Positions 10,174-22,643 of a DNA stretch of 33,000 nucleotides are shown piece after piece. The position numbers and the translations under genes were made by a program. The notes under the pieces are model-generated. The model searched no databases. It was not told where the DNA came from and was given only the letters and a program-made list of their open reading frames with translations. The stretch's first letter is position 1. Each line of letters starts with the position of its first letter. The stretch is from Owenia fusiformis (Eukaryota > Annelida > Polychaeta > Sabellida > Oweniidae), in the NCBI GenBank assembly GCA_903813345.2, contig CAIIXF020000084.1, forward strand, positions 1-33,000, given 5' to 3'.

Positions 10174-11849
10174 ATGGGAACATCATTCATTAAATCCATT
10201 CAAGAGCATACTTCAAAATATATACTTAAACGTCTCACAAAATTGCAAAGGACTGGCATGTACCAGTGTGACGTACGACTCTTCGGAAAATTGGCATTTC
10301 GTCAAGAACGCAAATTGCATAAGCGATTTGAGACGAATTGGATATCATATATCCCCCTAACAGAGAAGTCAATCGATACATCCCTCCTTTCGCAAACATA
10401 AAAATATATACATAAACGTCTCACAATATATCAAACTAGTCGCTGCTACCAGTGCGATGTACAGCTGGTCCGAAAATTGACATTCCGTACATAGCCCAAA
10501 GTAAATCAGACTTGTATGACAAATACGATACTCAATATATCATGAATAGAATGACCAATCAACAAGTCCTCGGTAGGAAAAATGTAAAAATGTATCCTGA
10601 AACATCTCACTAAATAACAAATATCCTGCTGGCACCAGCGTTACGTACGACTGGTCCGAAAAATTGACATTTCCTCCAGATCACAAACTGCATCATAGAT
10701 TTAAGACGAATTAGATATAAAATATATCACGAACGGGAACATCATTCATTAAATACATTCAAGAGCATACCCCAAAATATATACTTAAACGTCTCACAAA
10801 ATTGCAAAAGACTGGCATGTAACAGTGTGAAGTACAACTGGTCGAATAAATTAACATTTTGTCAAGAGCACAAATTGCATAAGCGATTTAAGACGAATTG
10901 GATATTATATATCCCCTTAACAGAGAAATCAATCGATTCATCCCTCCTTTGGCAAACGTAAAAACATATACCTAAACGTCTCACAATATATCAAACTAGT
11001 CGCTGCAACCAGTGCGATGTACAGCTGGTCCGAAAATTGACATTCCGTACATAGCCCAAAGTAAATAAGACTTGTATGACGAATTAGATACTCAATATCT
11101 CATGAATAGAACGACCAATCAACAAGTCCTCGGTAGGGCAAATGTCAAAATGTATCCTGAAACATCTCACTAAATAACAAATATCATGCTGTCACCAGCG
11201 TTACGTACGACTGGTCCGAAAATTGACCTTTCATCCAGAGCACAAACTGCATCATACATTTAAGACGAACTAAATATAAAATATATCACGAACGGGAACA
11301 TCATTCATTAAATCCATTCAAGATCATACTCCAAAATATATACTTAAACGTCTCACAAAATTGCAAAGGACTGGCATGTACCAGTGTGACGTACGACTCT
11401 TCGGAAAATTGGCATATCGTCAAGAACGCAAATTGCATAAGCGATTTGAGACAAATTGGATATCATATATCCCCCTAACGGAGAAGTCAACCGATACATC
11501 CCTCCTTTCGCAAACGTAAAAATATATACATAAACGTCTCACAATATATCAAACTAGTCGCTGCTACTAGTGCGATGTACAGGTGGTCCGAAAATTGACA
11601 TTCCGTACATAGCCCAAAGTAAATCAGACTTGTATGACGAATTAGATACTCAATATCTCATGAATAGAACGACCAATCAACAAGTCCTCGGTAGAGCAAA
11701 TGTCAAAATGTATCCTGAAACATCTCACTAAATAACAAATATCATGCTGTCACCAGCGTTACGTACGACTAGTCCGAAAATTGACCTTTCATCCAGAGCA
11801 CAAACTGCATCATACATTTAAGACGAACTAAATATAAAATATATCACGA
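10174..11849 (+). repeat. HOR unit 7, full trimer (1676 bp) with converted M3 gamma
   Basis: M1 10174-10732, M2 10733-11291 (559 bp through an inserted T at ~10847), M3 11292-11849. M2 also has C to A at 10831 and G to A at 10853. M3 has G to A at 11453 and C to G at 11583. From 11715 the M3 gamma carries M2 marks (TATCCTG, CACCAGCG, GACCTTTCATCC, CATACATTT, GAACTAAAT), so it is a hybrid. Confidence 0.95.
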
Positions 11850-11881
11850 ACGGGAACATCATTCATTAAATCCATTCAAGA
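11715..11881 (+). other. Conversion-like tract: M2 gamma in place of M3 gamma
   Basis: About 167 bp of M2-type gamma plus the start of the following M3-type leader (ACGGGAAC) replaces the expected M3 gamma and M1 leader. M1 sequence resumes at G 11882 (AAGAGCATACTTC). No length change occurs, so conversion or a double exchange fits. One result is that the M1 ATG at 11850 reads ACG. G to A at 11771 is private to this tract. Confidence 0.85.
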
Positions 11882-13524
11882 GCATACTTCAAAATATATA
11901 CTTAAACGTCTCACAAAATTGCAAAGGACTGGCATGTACCAGTGTGACGTACGACTCTTCGGAAAATTGGCATTTCGTCAAGAACGCAAATTGCATAAGC
12001 GATTTGAGACGAATTGAATATCATATATCCCCCTAACAGAGAAGTCAATCGATACATCCCTCCTTTCGCAAACATAAAAATATATACATAAACGTCTCAC
12101 AATATATCAAACTAGTCGCTGCTACCAGTGCGATGTACAGTTGGTCCGAAAATTGACATTCCGTACATAGCCCAAAGTAAATCAGACTTGTATGACAAAT
12201 ACGATACTCAATATATCATTAATAGAATGACCAATCAACAAGTCCTCGGTAGGAAAAATGTAAAAATGTATCCTGAAACATCTCACTAAATAACAAATAT
12301 CCTGCTGGCACCAGCGTTACGTACGACTGGTCCGAAAAATTGACATTTCCTCCAGATCACAAACTGCATCATAGATTTAAGACGAATTAGATATAAAATA
12401 TATCACGAACGGGAACATCATTCATTAAATACATTCAAGAGCATACCCCAAAATATATACTTAAACGTCTCACAAAATTGCAAAAGACTGGCATGTAACA
12501 GTGTGACGTACAACTGGTCGAAAAATTGACATTTTGTCAAGAGCACAAATTGCATAAGCGATTTAAGACGAATTGGATATTATATATCCCCTTAACAGAG
12601 AAATCAATCGATTCATCCCTCCTTTGGCAAACGTAAAAACATATACCTAAACGTCTCACAATATATCAAACTAGTCGCTGCAACCAGTGCGATGTACAGC
12701 TGGTCCGAAAATTGACATTCCGTACATAGCCCAAAGTAAATAAGACTTGTATGACGAATTAGATACTCAATATCTCATGAATAGAACGACCAATCAACAA
12801 GTCCTCGGTAGGGCAAATGTCAAAATGTATCCTGAAACATCTCACTAAATAACAAATATCATGCTGTCACCAGCGTTACGTACGACTGGTCCGAAAATTG
12901 ACCTTTCATCCAGAGCACAAACTGCATCATACATTTAAGACGAACTAAATATAAAATATATCACGAACGGGAACATCATTCATTAAATCCATTCAAGATC
13001 ATACTCCAAAATATATACTTAAACGTCTCACAAAATTGCAAAGGACTGGCATGTACCAGTGTGACGTACGACTCTTCGGAAAATTGGCATATCGTCAAGA
13101 ACGCAAATTGCATTATCGATTTGAGACGAATTGGATATCATATATCCCCCTAACGGAGAAGTCAACCGATACATCCCTCCTTTCGCAAACGTAAAAATAT
13201 ATACATAAACGTCTCACAATATATCAAACTAGTCGCTGCAACCAGTGCGATGTACAGCTGGTCCGAAAATTGACATTCCGTACATAGCCCAAAGTAAATA
13301 AGACTTATATGACGAATTAGATACTCAATATCTCATGAATAGAACGACCAATCAACAAGTCCTCGGTAGGGCAAATGTCAAAATGTATCCTGAAACATCT
13401 CACTAAATAACAAATATCATGCTGTCACCAGCGTTACGTACGACTGGTCCGAAAATTGACCTTTCATCCAGAGCACAAACTGCATCATAGATTTAAGACG
13501 AATTAGATATAAAATATATCACGA
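11850..13524 (+). repeat. HOR unit 8, full-length but mosaic trimer (1675 bp)
   Basis: M1 11850-12408 has lost the start of its open frame (ACG at 11850) and has TGG to TGA at 12015-12017. It also has C to T at 12141 and G to T at 12220. M2 12409-12966 is normal. The third monomer, 12967-13524, is M3 in alpha (with changes at 13114 and 13116), M2 in beta and most of gamma, and M3 at the very end. Confidence 0.94.
13206..13489 (+). other. M2 segment inside an M3 monomer
   Basis: The last M3 mark is A at 13205 (ATACATAAAC). The first M2 mark is A at 13240 (GCTGCAACC). M2 marks continue to A at 13466 (TTTCATCC), and M3/M1-type CATAGATTT resumes at 13490. The right-hand switch is the same junction as in the 1117 bp dimers, so the donor was probably a dimer-type HOR. 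G to A at 13307 is private. Confidence 0.85.
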
Positions 13525-14268
13525 ATGGGAACATCATTCATTAAATCCATTCAAGAGCATACTTCAAAATATATACTTAACCGTCTCACAAAATTGCAAA
13601 GGACTGGCATGTACCAATGTGACGTACGACTCTTCAGAAAATTGGCATTTCGTCAAGAACGCAAATTGCATAAGCGATTTGAGACGAATTGGATATCATA
13701 TATCCCCCTAACAGAGAAGTCAATCGATACATCCCTCCTTTTGCAAACATAAAAATATATACATAAACGTCTCACAATATATCAAACTAGTCGCTGCTAC
13801 CAGTGCGATGTACAGCTCTTCGGAAAATTGGCATATCGTCAAGAACGCAAATTGCATAAGCGATTTGAGACGAATTGGATATCATATATCCCCCTAACGG
13901 AGAAGTCAACCGATACATCCCTCCTTTCGCAAACGTAAAAATATATACATAAACGTCTCACAATATATCAAACTAGTCGCTGCTACTAGTGCGATGTACA
14001 GCTGGCCCGAAAATTGACATTCCGTACATAGCCCAAAGTAAATCAGACTTGTATGACGAATTAGATACTCAATATCTCATGAATAGAACGACCAATCAAC
14101 AAGTCCTCGGTAGAGCAAATGTCAAAATGTATCTTGAAACATCTCACTAAATAACAAATATCATGCTGTCACCACCGTTACGTACGACTGGTCCAAAAAT
14201 TGACATTTCCTCCAGAGCACAAACTGCATCATAGATTTAAGACGAATTAGATATAAAATATATCACGA
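13525..14268 (+). repeat. HOR unit 9, 744 bp unit of four subunits
   Basis: Composition: M1 alpha, a beta/alpha hybrid subunit, M3 beta and M3 gamma, which is 744 = 4 x 186 bp. Relative to a full HOR 931 bp are missing: 120 bp of M1 beta, 187 of M1 gamma, 558 of M2 and 66 of M3 alpha. It is rich in private changes for its size: A to C 13581, G to A 13617 and 13636, C to T 13742, T to C 14006. Confidence 0.95.
13815..13818 (+). other. In-register beta/alpha crossover junction
   Basis: The sequence reads GATGTACAGCT (beta) and continues CTTCGGAAAATTGGC (M3 alpha). The switch is at subunit position 66/67 of both types, directly after the shared GTAC block, so the two partners were aligned with the 186 bp register kept. 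Only short identity (CT, with GTAC nearby) exists at the exchange point. Confidence 0.9.
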
Positions 14269-15943
14269 ATGGGAACATCATTCATTAAATCCATTCAAGA
14301 GCATACTTCAAAATATATACTTAAACGTCTCACAAAATTGCAAAGGACTGGCATGTACCAGTGTGACGTACGACTCTTCGGAAAATTGGCATTTCGTCAA
14401 GAACGCAAATTGCATAAGCGATTTGAGACGAATTGGATATCATATATCCCCCTAACAGAGAAGTCAATCGATACATCCCTCCTTTCGCAAACATAAAAAT
14501 ATATACATAAACGTCTCACAATATATCAAACTAGTCGCTGCTACCAGTGCGATGTACAGCTGGTCCGAAAATTGACATTCCGTACATAGCCCAAAGTAAA
14601 TCAGACTTGTATGACAAATACGATACTCAATATATCATGAATAGAATGACCAATCAACAAGTCCTCGGTAGGAAAAATGTAAAAATGTATCCTGAAACAT
14701 CTCACTAAATAACAAATATCCTGCTGGCACCAGCGTTACGTACGACTGGTCCGAAAAATTGACATTTCCTCCAGATCACAAACTGCATCATAGATTTAAG
14801 ACGAATTAGATATAAAATATATCACGAACGGGAACATTATTCATTAAATACATTCAAGAGCATACCCCAAAATATATACTTAAACGTCTCACAAAATTGC
14901 AAAAGACTGGCATGTAACAGTGTGACGTACAACTGGTCGAAAAATTGACATTTTGTCAAGAGCACAAATTGCATAAGCGATTTAAGACGAATTGGATATT
15001 ATACATCCCCTTAACAGAGAAATCAATCGATTCATCCCTCCTTTGGCAAACGTAAAAACATATACCTAAACGTCTCACAATATATCAAACTAGTCGCTGC
15101 AACCAGTGCGATGTACAGCTGGTCCGAAAATTGACATTCCGTACATAGCCCAAAGTAAATAAGACTTGTATGACGAATTAGATACTCAATATCTCATGAA
15201 TAGAACGACCAATCAACAAGTCCTCGGTAGGGCAAATGTCAAAATGTATCCTGAAACATCTCACTAAATAACAAATATCATGCTGTCACCAGCGTTACGT
15301 ACGACTGGTCCGAAAATTGACCTTTCATCCAGAGCACAAACTGCATCATACATTTAAGACGAACTAAATATAAAATATATCACGAACGGGAACATCATTC
15401 ATTAAATCCATTCAAGATCATACTCCAAAATATATACTTAAACGTCTCACAAAATTGCAAAGGACTGGCATGTACCAGTGTGACGTACGACTCTTCGGAA
15501 AATTGGCATATCGTCAAGAACGCAAATTGCATAAGCGATTTGAGACGAATTGGATATCATATATCCCCCTAACGGAGAAGTCAACCGATACATCCCTCCT
15601 TTCGCAAACGTAAAAATATATACATAAACGTCTCACAATATATCAAACTAGTCGCTGCTACTAGTGCGATGTACAGCTGGTCCGAAAATTGACATTCCGT
15701 ACATAGCCCAAAGTAAATCAGACTTGTATGACGAATTAGATACTCAATATCTCATGAATAGAACGACCAATCAACAAGTCCTCGGTAGAGCAAATGTCAA
15801 AATGTATCTTGAAACATCTCACTAAATAACAAATATCATGCTGTCACCACCGTTACGTACGACTGGTCCAAAAATTGACATTTCCTCCAGAGCACAAACT
15901 GCATCATAGATTTAAGACGAATTAGATATAAAATATATCACGA
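14269..15943 (+). repeat. HOR unit 10, full trimer (1675 bp)
   Basis: M1 14269-14827, M2 14828-15385, M3 15386-15943. Private changes: C to T at 14838 and T to C at 15004, both in M2. Normal structure resumes here after the mosaic zone. Confidence 0.96.
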
Positions 15944-17618
15944 ATGGGAACATCATTCATTAAATCCATTCAAGAGCATACTTCAAAATATATACTTAAA
16001 CGTCTCACAAAATTGCAAAGGACTGGCATGTACCAGTGTGACGTACGACTCTTCGGAAAATTGGCATTTCGTCAAGAACGCAAATTGCATAAGCGATTTG
16101 AGACGAATTGGATATCATATATCCCCCTAACAGAGAAGTCAATCGATACATCCCTCCTTTCGCAAACATAAAAATATATACATAAACGTCTCACAATATA
16201 TCAAACTAGTCGCTGCTACCAGTGCGATGTACAGCTGGTCCGAAAATTGACATTCCGTACATAGCCCAAAGTAAATCAGACTTGTATGACAAATACGATA
16301 CTCAATATATCATGAATAGAATGACCAATCAACAAGTCCTCGGTAGGAAAAATGTAAAAATGTATCCTGAAACATCTCACTAAATAACAAATATCCTGCT
16401 GGCACCAGCGTTACGTACGACTGGTCCGAAAAATTGACATTTCCTCCAGATCACAAACTGCATCATAGATTTAAGACGAATTAGATATAAAATATATCAC
16501 GAACGGGAACATCATTCATTAAATACATTCAAGAGCATACCCCAAAATATATACTTAAACGTCTCACAAAATTGCAAAAGACTGGCATGTAACAGTGTGA
16601 CGTACAACTGGTCGAAAAATTGACATTTTGTCAAGAGCACAAATTGCATAAGCGATTTAAGACGAATTGGATATTATATATCCCCTTAACAGAGAAATCA
16701 ATCGATTCATCCCTCCTTTGGCAAACGTAAAAACATATACCTAAACGTCTCACAATATATCAAACTAGTCGCTGCAACCAGTGCGATGTACAGCTGGTCC
16801 GAAAATTGACATTCCGTACATAGCCCAAAGTAAATAAGACTTGTATGACGAATTAGATACTCAATATCTCATGAATAGAACGACCAATCAACAAGTCCTC
16901 GGTAGGGCAAATGTCAAAATGTATCCTGAAACATCTCACTAAATAACAAATATCATGCTGTCACCAGCGTTACGTACGACTGGTCCAAAAATTGACCTTT
17001 CATCCAGAGCACAAACTGCATCATACATTTAAGACGAACTAAATATAAAATATATCACGAACGGGAACATCATTCATTAAATCCATTCAAGATCATACTC
17101 CAAAATATATACTTAAACGTCTCACAAAATTGCAAAGGACTGGCATGTACCAGTGTGACGTACGACTCTTCGGAAAATTTGCATATCGTCAAGAACGCAA
17201 ATTGCATAAGCGATTTGAGACGAATTGGATATCATATATCCCCCTAACGGAGAAGTCAACCGATACATCCCTCCTTTCGCAAACGTAAAAATATATACAT
17301 AAACGTTTCACAATATATCAAACTAGTCGCTGCTACTAGTGCGATGTACAGCTGGTCCGAAAATTGACATTCCGTACATAGCCCAAAGTAAATCAGACTT
17401 GTATGACGAATTAGATACTCAATATCTCATGAATAGAACGACCAATCAACAAGTCCTCGGTAGAGCAAATGTCAAAATGTATCTTGAAACATCTCACTAA
17501 ATAACAAATATCATGCTGTCACCACCGTTACGTACGACTGGTCCAAAAATTGACATTTCCTCCAGAGCACAAACTGCATCATAGATTTAAGACGAATTAG
17601 ATATAAAATATATCACGA
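15944..17618 (+). repeat. HOR unit 11, full trimer (1675 bp)
   Basis: M1 15944-16502, M2 16503-17060, M3 17061-17618. Private changes: G to A at 16987 in M2 gamma (also the M3 state, so conversion is possible), G to T at 17180, C to T at 17307 in the CGTCTC box. Confidence 0.96.
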
Positions 17619-19292
17619 ATGGGAACATCATTCATTAAATCCATTCAAGAGCATACTTCAAAATATATACTTAAACGTCTCACAAAATTGCAAAGGACTG
17701 GCATGTACCAGTGTGACGTACGACTCTTCGGAAAATTGGCATTTCGTCAAGAACGCAAATTGCATAAGCGATTTGAGACGAATTGGATATCATATATCCC
17801 CCTAACAGAGAAGTCAATCGATACATCCCTCCTTTCGCAAACATAAAAATATATACATAAACGTCTCACAATATATCAAACTAGTCGCTGCTACCAGTGC
17901 GATGTACAGCTGGTCCGAAAATTGACATTCCGTACATAGCCCAAAGTAAATCAGACTTGTATGACAAATACGATACTCAATATATCATGAATAGAATGAC
18001 CAATCAACAAGTCCTCGGTAGGAAAAATGTAAAATGTATCCTGAAACATCTCACTAAATAACAAATATCCTGCTGGCACCAGCGTTACGTACGACTGGTC
18101 CGAAAAATTGACATTTCCTCCAGATCACAAACTGCATCATAGATTTAAGACGAATTAGATATAAAATATATCACGAACGGGAACATCATTCATTAAATAC
18201 ATTCAAGAGCATACCCCAAAATATATACTTAAACGTCTCACAAAATTGCAAAAGACTGGCATGTAACAGTGTGACGTACAACTGGTCGAAAAATTGACAT
18301 TTTGTCAAGAGCACAAATTGCATAAGCGATTTAAGACGAATTGGATATTATATATCCCCTTAACAGAGAAATCAATTGATTCATCCCTCCTTTGGCAAAC
18401 GTAAAAACATATACCTAAACGTCTCACAATATATCAAACTAGTCGCTGCAACCAGTGCGATGTACAGCTGGTCCGAAAATTGACATTCCGTACATAGCCC
18501 AAAGTAAATAAGACTTGTATGACGAATTAGATACTCAATATCTCATGAATAGAACGACCAATCAACAAGTCCTCGGTAGGGCAAATGTCAAAATGTATCC
18601 TGAAACATCTCACTAAATAACAAATATCATGCTGTCACCAGCGTTACGTACGACTGGTCCGAAAATTGACCTTTCATCCAGAGCACAAACTGCATCATAC
18701 ATTTAAGACGAACTAAATATAAAATATATCACGAACGGGAACATCATTCATTAAATCCATTCAAGATCATACTCCAAAATATATACTTAAACGTCTCACA
18801 AAATTGCAAAGGACTGGCATGTACCAGTGTGACGTACGACTCTTCGGAAAATTGGCATATCGTCAAGAACGCAAATTGCATAAGCGATTTGAGACGAATT
18901 GGATATCATATATCCCCCTAACGGAGAAGTCAACCGATACATCCCTCCTTTCGCAAACGTAAAAATATATACATAAACGTCTCACAATATATCAAACTAG
19001 TCGCTGCTACTAGTGCGATGTACAGCTGGTCCGAAAATTGACATTCCGTACATAGCCCAAAGTAAATCAGACTTGTATGACGAATTAGATACTCAATATC
19101 TCATGAATTGAACGACCAATCAACAAGTCCTCGGTAGAGCAAATGTCAAAATGTATCTTGAAACATCTCACTAAATAACAAATATCATGCTGTCACCACC
19201 GTTACGTACGACTGGTCCAAAAATTGACATTTCCTCCAGAGCACAAACTGCATCATAGATTTAAGACGAATTAGATATAAAATATATCACGA
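17619..19292 (+). repeat. HOR unit 12, full trimer (1674 bp)
   Basis: M1 17619-18176 is 558 bp because one A is lost from the run at 18031-18034 (GTAAAATG in place of GTAAAAATG). M2 18177-18734, M3 18735-19292. Private changes: C to T at 18377 and A to T at 19109. Confidence 0.96.
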
Positions 19293-20968
19293 ATGGGAAC
19301 ATCATTCATTAAATCCATTCAAGAGCATACTTCAAAATATATACTCAAACGTCTCACAAAATTGCAAAGGACTGGCATGTACCAGTGTGACGTACGACTC
19401 TTCGGAAAAATTGGCATTTCGTCAAGAACGCAAATTGCATAAGCGATTTGAGACGAATTGGATATCATATATCCCCCTAACAGAGAAGTCAATCGATACA
19501 TCCCTCCTTTCGCAAACATAAAAATATATACATAAACGTCTCACAATATATCAAACTAGTCGCTGCTACCAGTGCGATGTACAGCTGGTCCGAAAATTGA
19601 CATTCCGTACATAGCCCAAAGTAAATCAGACTTGTATGACAAATACGATACTCAATATATCATGAATAGAATGACCAATCAACAAGTCCTCGGTAGGAAA
19701 AATGTAAAAATGTATCCTGAAACATCTCACTAAATAACAAATATCCTGCTGGCACCAGCGTTACGTACGAATGGTCCGAAAAATTGACATTTCCTCCAGA
19801 TCACAAACTGCATCATAGATTTAAGACGAATTAGATATAAAATATATCACGAACGGGAACATCATTCATTAAATACATTCAAGAGCATACCCCAAAATAT
19901 ATACTTAAACGTCTCACAAAATTGCAAAAGACTGGCATGTAACAGTGTGACGTACAACTGGTCGAAAAATTGACATTTTGTCAAGAGCACAAATTGCATA
20001 AGCGATTTAAGACGAATTGGATATTATATATCCCCTTAACAGAGAAATCAATCGATTCATCCCTCCTTTGGCAAACGTAAAAACATATACCTAAACGTCT
20101 CACAATATATCAAACTAGTCACTGCAACCAGTGCGATGTACAGCTGGTCCGAAAATTGACATTCCGTACATAGCCCAAAGTAAATAAGACTTGTATGACG
20201 AATTAGATACTCAATATCTCATGAATAGAACGACCAATCAACAAGTCCTCGGTAGGGCAAATGTCAAAATGTATCCTGAAACATCTCACTGAAACACAAA
20301 TATCATTCTGTCACCAGCGTTACGTACGACTGTTTCGAAAATTGACCTTTCATCCAGAGCACAAACTGCATCATACATTTAAGACGAACTAAATATAAAA
20401 TATATCACGAACGGGAACATCGTTCATTAAATCCATTCAAGATCATACTCCAAAATATATACTTAAACGTCTCACAAAATTGCAAAGGACTGGCATGTAC
20501 CAGTGTGACGTACGACTCTTCGGAAAATTGGCATATCGTCAAGAACGCAAATTGCATAAGCGATTTGAGACGAATTGGATATCATATATCCCCCTAACGG
20601 AGAAGTCAACCGATACATCCCTCCTTTCGCAAACGTAAAAATATATACATAAACGTCTCACAATATATCAAACTAGTCGCTGCTACTAGTGCGATGTACA
20701 GCTGGTCCGAAAATTGACATTCCGTACATAGCCCAAAGTAAATCAGACTTGTATGACGAATTAGATACTCAATATCTCATGAATAGAACGACCAATCAAC
20801 AAGTCCTCGGTAGAGCAAATGTCAAAATGTATCTTGAAACATCTCACTAAATAACAAATATCATGCTGTCACCACCGTTACGTACGACTGGTCCAAAAAT
20901 TGACATTTCCTCCAGAGCACAAACTGCATCATAGATTTAAGACGAATTAGATATAAAATATATCACGA
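19293..20968 (+). repeat. HOR unit 13, full trimer (1676 bp), frameshifted M1 and variant-rich M2 gamma
   Basis: M1 19293-19852 is 560 bp because one A is gained in the run at 19406-19410, which breaks the 75-codon frame. M2 19853-20410 and M3 20411-20968 keep normal length. Private changes include T to C 19346, C to A 19771, G to A 20121 and A to G 20422. In addition there is a cluster of six changes at 20291-20335. Confidence 0.96.
20291..20335 (+). other. Cluster of six substitutions in one M2 gamma
   Basis: Differences from every other M2 gamma at 20291, 20294, 20295, 20307, 20333 and 20335 (CACTGAAACACAAA for CACTAAATAACAAA; ATTCTG for ATGCTG; CTGTTTCG for CTGGTCCG). The surrounding array averages about one private change per 470 bp. 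No other subunit in the window contains these states, so a donor, if any, lies outside it. Confidence 0.85.
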
Positions 20969-22643
20969 ATGGGAACATCATTCATTAAATCCATTCAAGA
21001 GCATACTTCAAAATATATACTTAAACGTCTCACAAAATTGCAAAGGACTGGCATGTACCAGTATGACGTACGACTCTTCGGAAAATTGGCATTTCGTCAA
21101 GAACGCAAATTGCATAAGCGATTTGAGACGAATTGGATATCATATATCCCCCTAACAGAGAAGTCAATCGATACATCCCTCCTTTCGCAAACATAAAAAT
21201 ATATACATAAACGTCTCACAATATATCAAACTAGTCGCTGCTACCAGTGCGATGTACAGCTGGTCCGAAAATTGACATTCCGTACATAGCCCAAAGTAAA
21301 TCAGACTTGTATGACAAATACGATACTCAATATATCATGAATAGAATGACCAATCAACAAGTCCTCGGTAGGAAAAATGTAAAAATGTATCCTGAAACAT
21401 CTCACTAAATAACAAATATCCTGCTGGCACCAGCGTTACGTACGACTGGTTTGAAAAATTGACATTTCCTCCAGATCACAAACTGCATCATAGATTTAAG
21501 ACGAATTAGATATAAAATATATCACGAACGGGAACATCATTCATTAAATACATTCAAGAGCATACCCCAAAATATATACTTAAACGTCTCACAAAATTGC
21601 AAAAGACTGGCATGTAACAGTGTGACGTACAACTGGTCGAAAAATTGACATTTTGTCAAGAGCACAAATTGCATAAGCGATTTAAGACGAATTGGATATT
21701 ATATATCCCCTTAACAGAGAAATCAATCGATTCATCCCTCCTTTGGCAAACGTAAAAACATATACCTAAACGTCTCACAATATATCAAACTAGTCGCTGC
21801 AACCAGTGCGATGTACAGCTGGTCCGAAAATTGACATTCCGTACATAGCCCAAAGTAAATAAGACTTGTATGACGAATTAGATACTCAATATCTCATGAA
21901 TAGAACGACCAATCAACAAGTCCTCGGTAGGGCAAATGTCAAAATGTATCCTGAAACATCTCACTAAATAACAAATATCATGCTGTCACCAGCGTTACGT
22001 ACGACTGGTCCGAAAATTGACCTTTCATCCAGAGCACAAACTGCATCATACATTTAAGACGAACAAAATATAAAATATATCACGAACGGGAACATCATTC
22101 ATTAAATCCATTCAAGATCATACTCCAAAATATATACTTAAACGTCTCACAAAATTGCAAAGGACTGGCATGTACCAGTGTGACGTACGACTCTTCGGAA
22201 AATTGGCATATCGTCAAGAACGCAAATTGCATAAGCGATTTGAGACGAATTGGATATCATATATCCCCCTAACGGAGAAGTCAACCGATACATCCCTCCT
22301 TTCGCAAACGTAAAAATATATACATAAACGTCTCACAATATATCAAACTAGTCGCTGCTACTAGTGCGATGTACAGCTGGTCCGAAAATTGACATTCCGT
22401 ACATAGCCCAAAGTAAATCAGACTTGTATGACGAATTAGATACTCAATATCTCATGAATAGAACGACCAATCAACAAGTCCTCGGTAGAGCAAATGTCAA
22501 AATGTATCTTGAAACATCTCACTAAATAACAAATATCATGCTGTCACCACCGTTACGTACGACTGGTCCAAAAATTGACATTTCCTCCAGAGCACAAACT
22601 GCATCATAGATTTAAGACGAATTAGATATAAAATATATCACGA
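20969..22643 (+). repeat. HOR unit 14, full trimer (1675 bp)
   Basis: M1 20969-21527, M2 21528-22085, M3 22086-22643. Private changes: G to A at 21063 (Cys to Tyr in the open frame), adjacent CC to TT at 21451-21452, T to A at 22065. Confidence 0.96.

Noticed and set aside
19319-19519. 66-codon open frame on the - strand in the M1 at 19293
   Set aside because: It is created by the single-base A insertion at 19406-19410. It is absent from all other M1 copies, so it is an accident of the frameshift.
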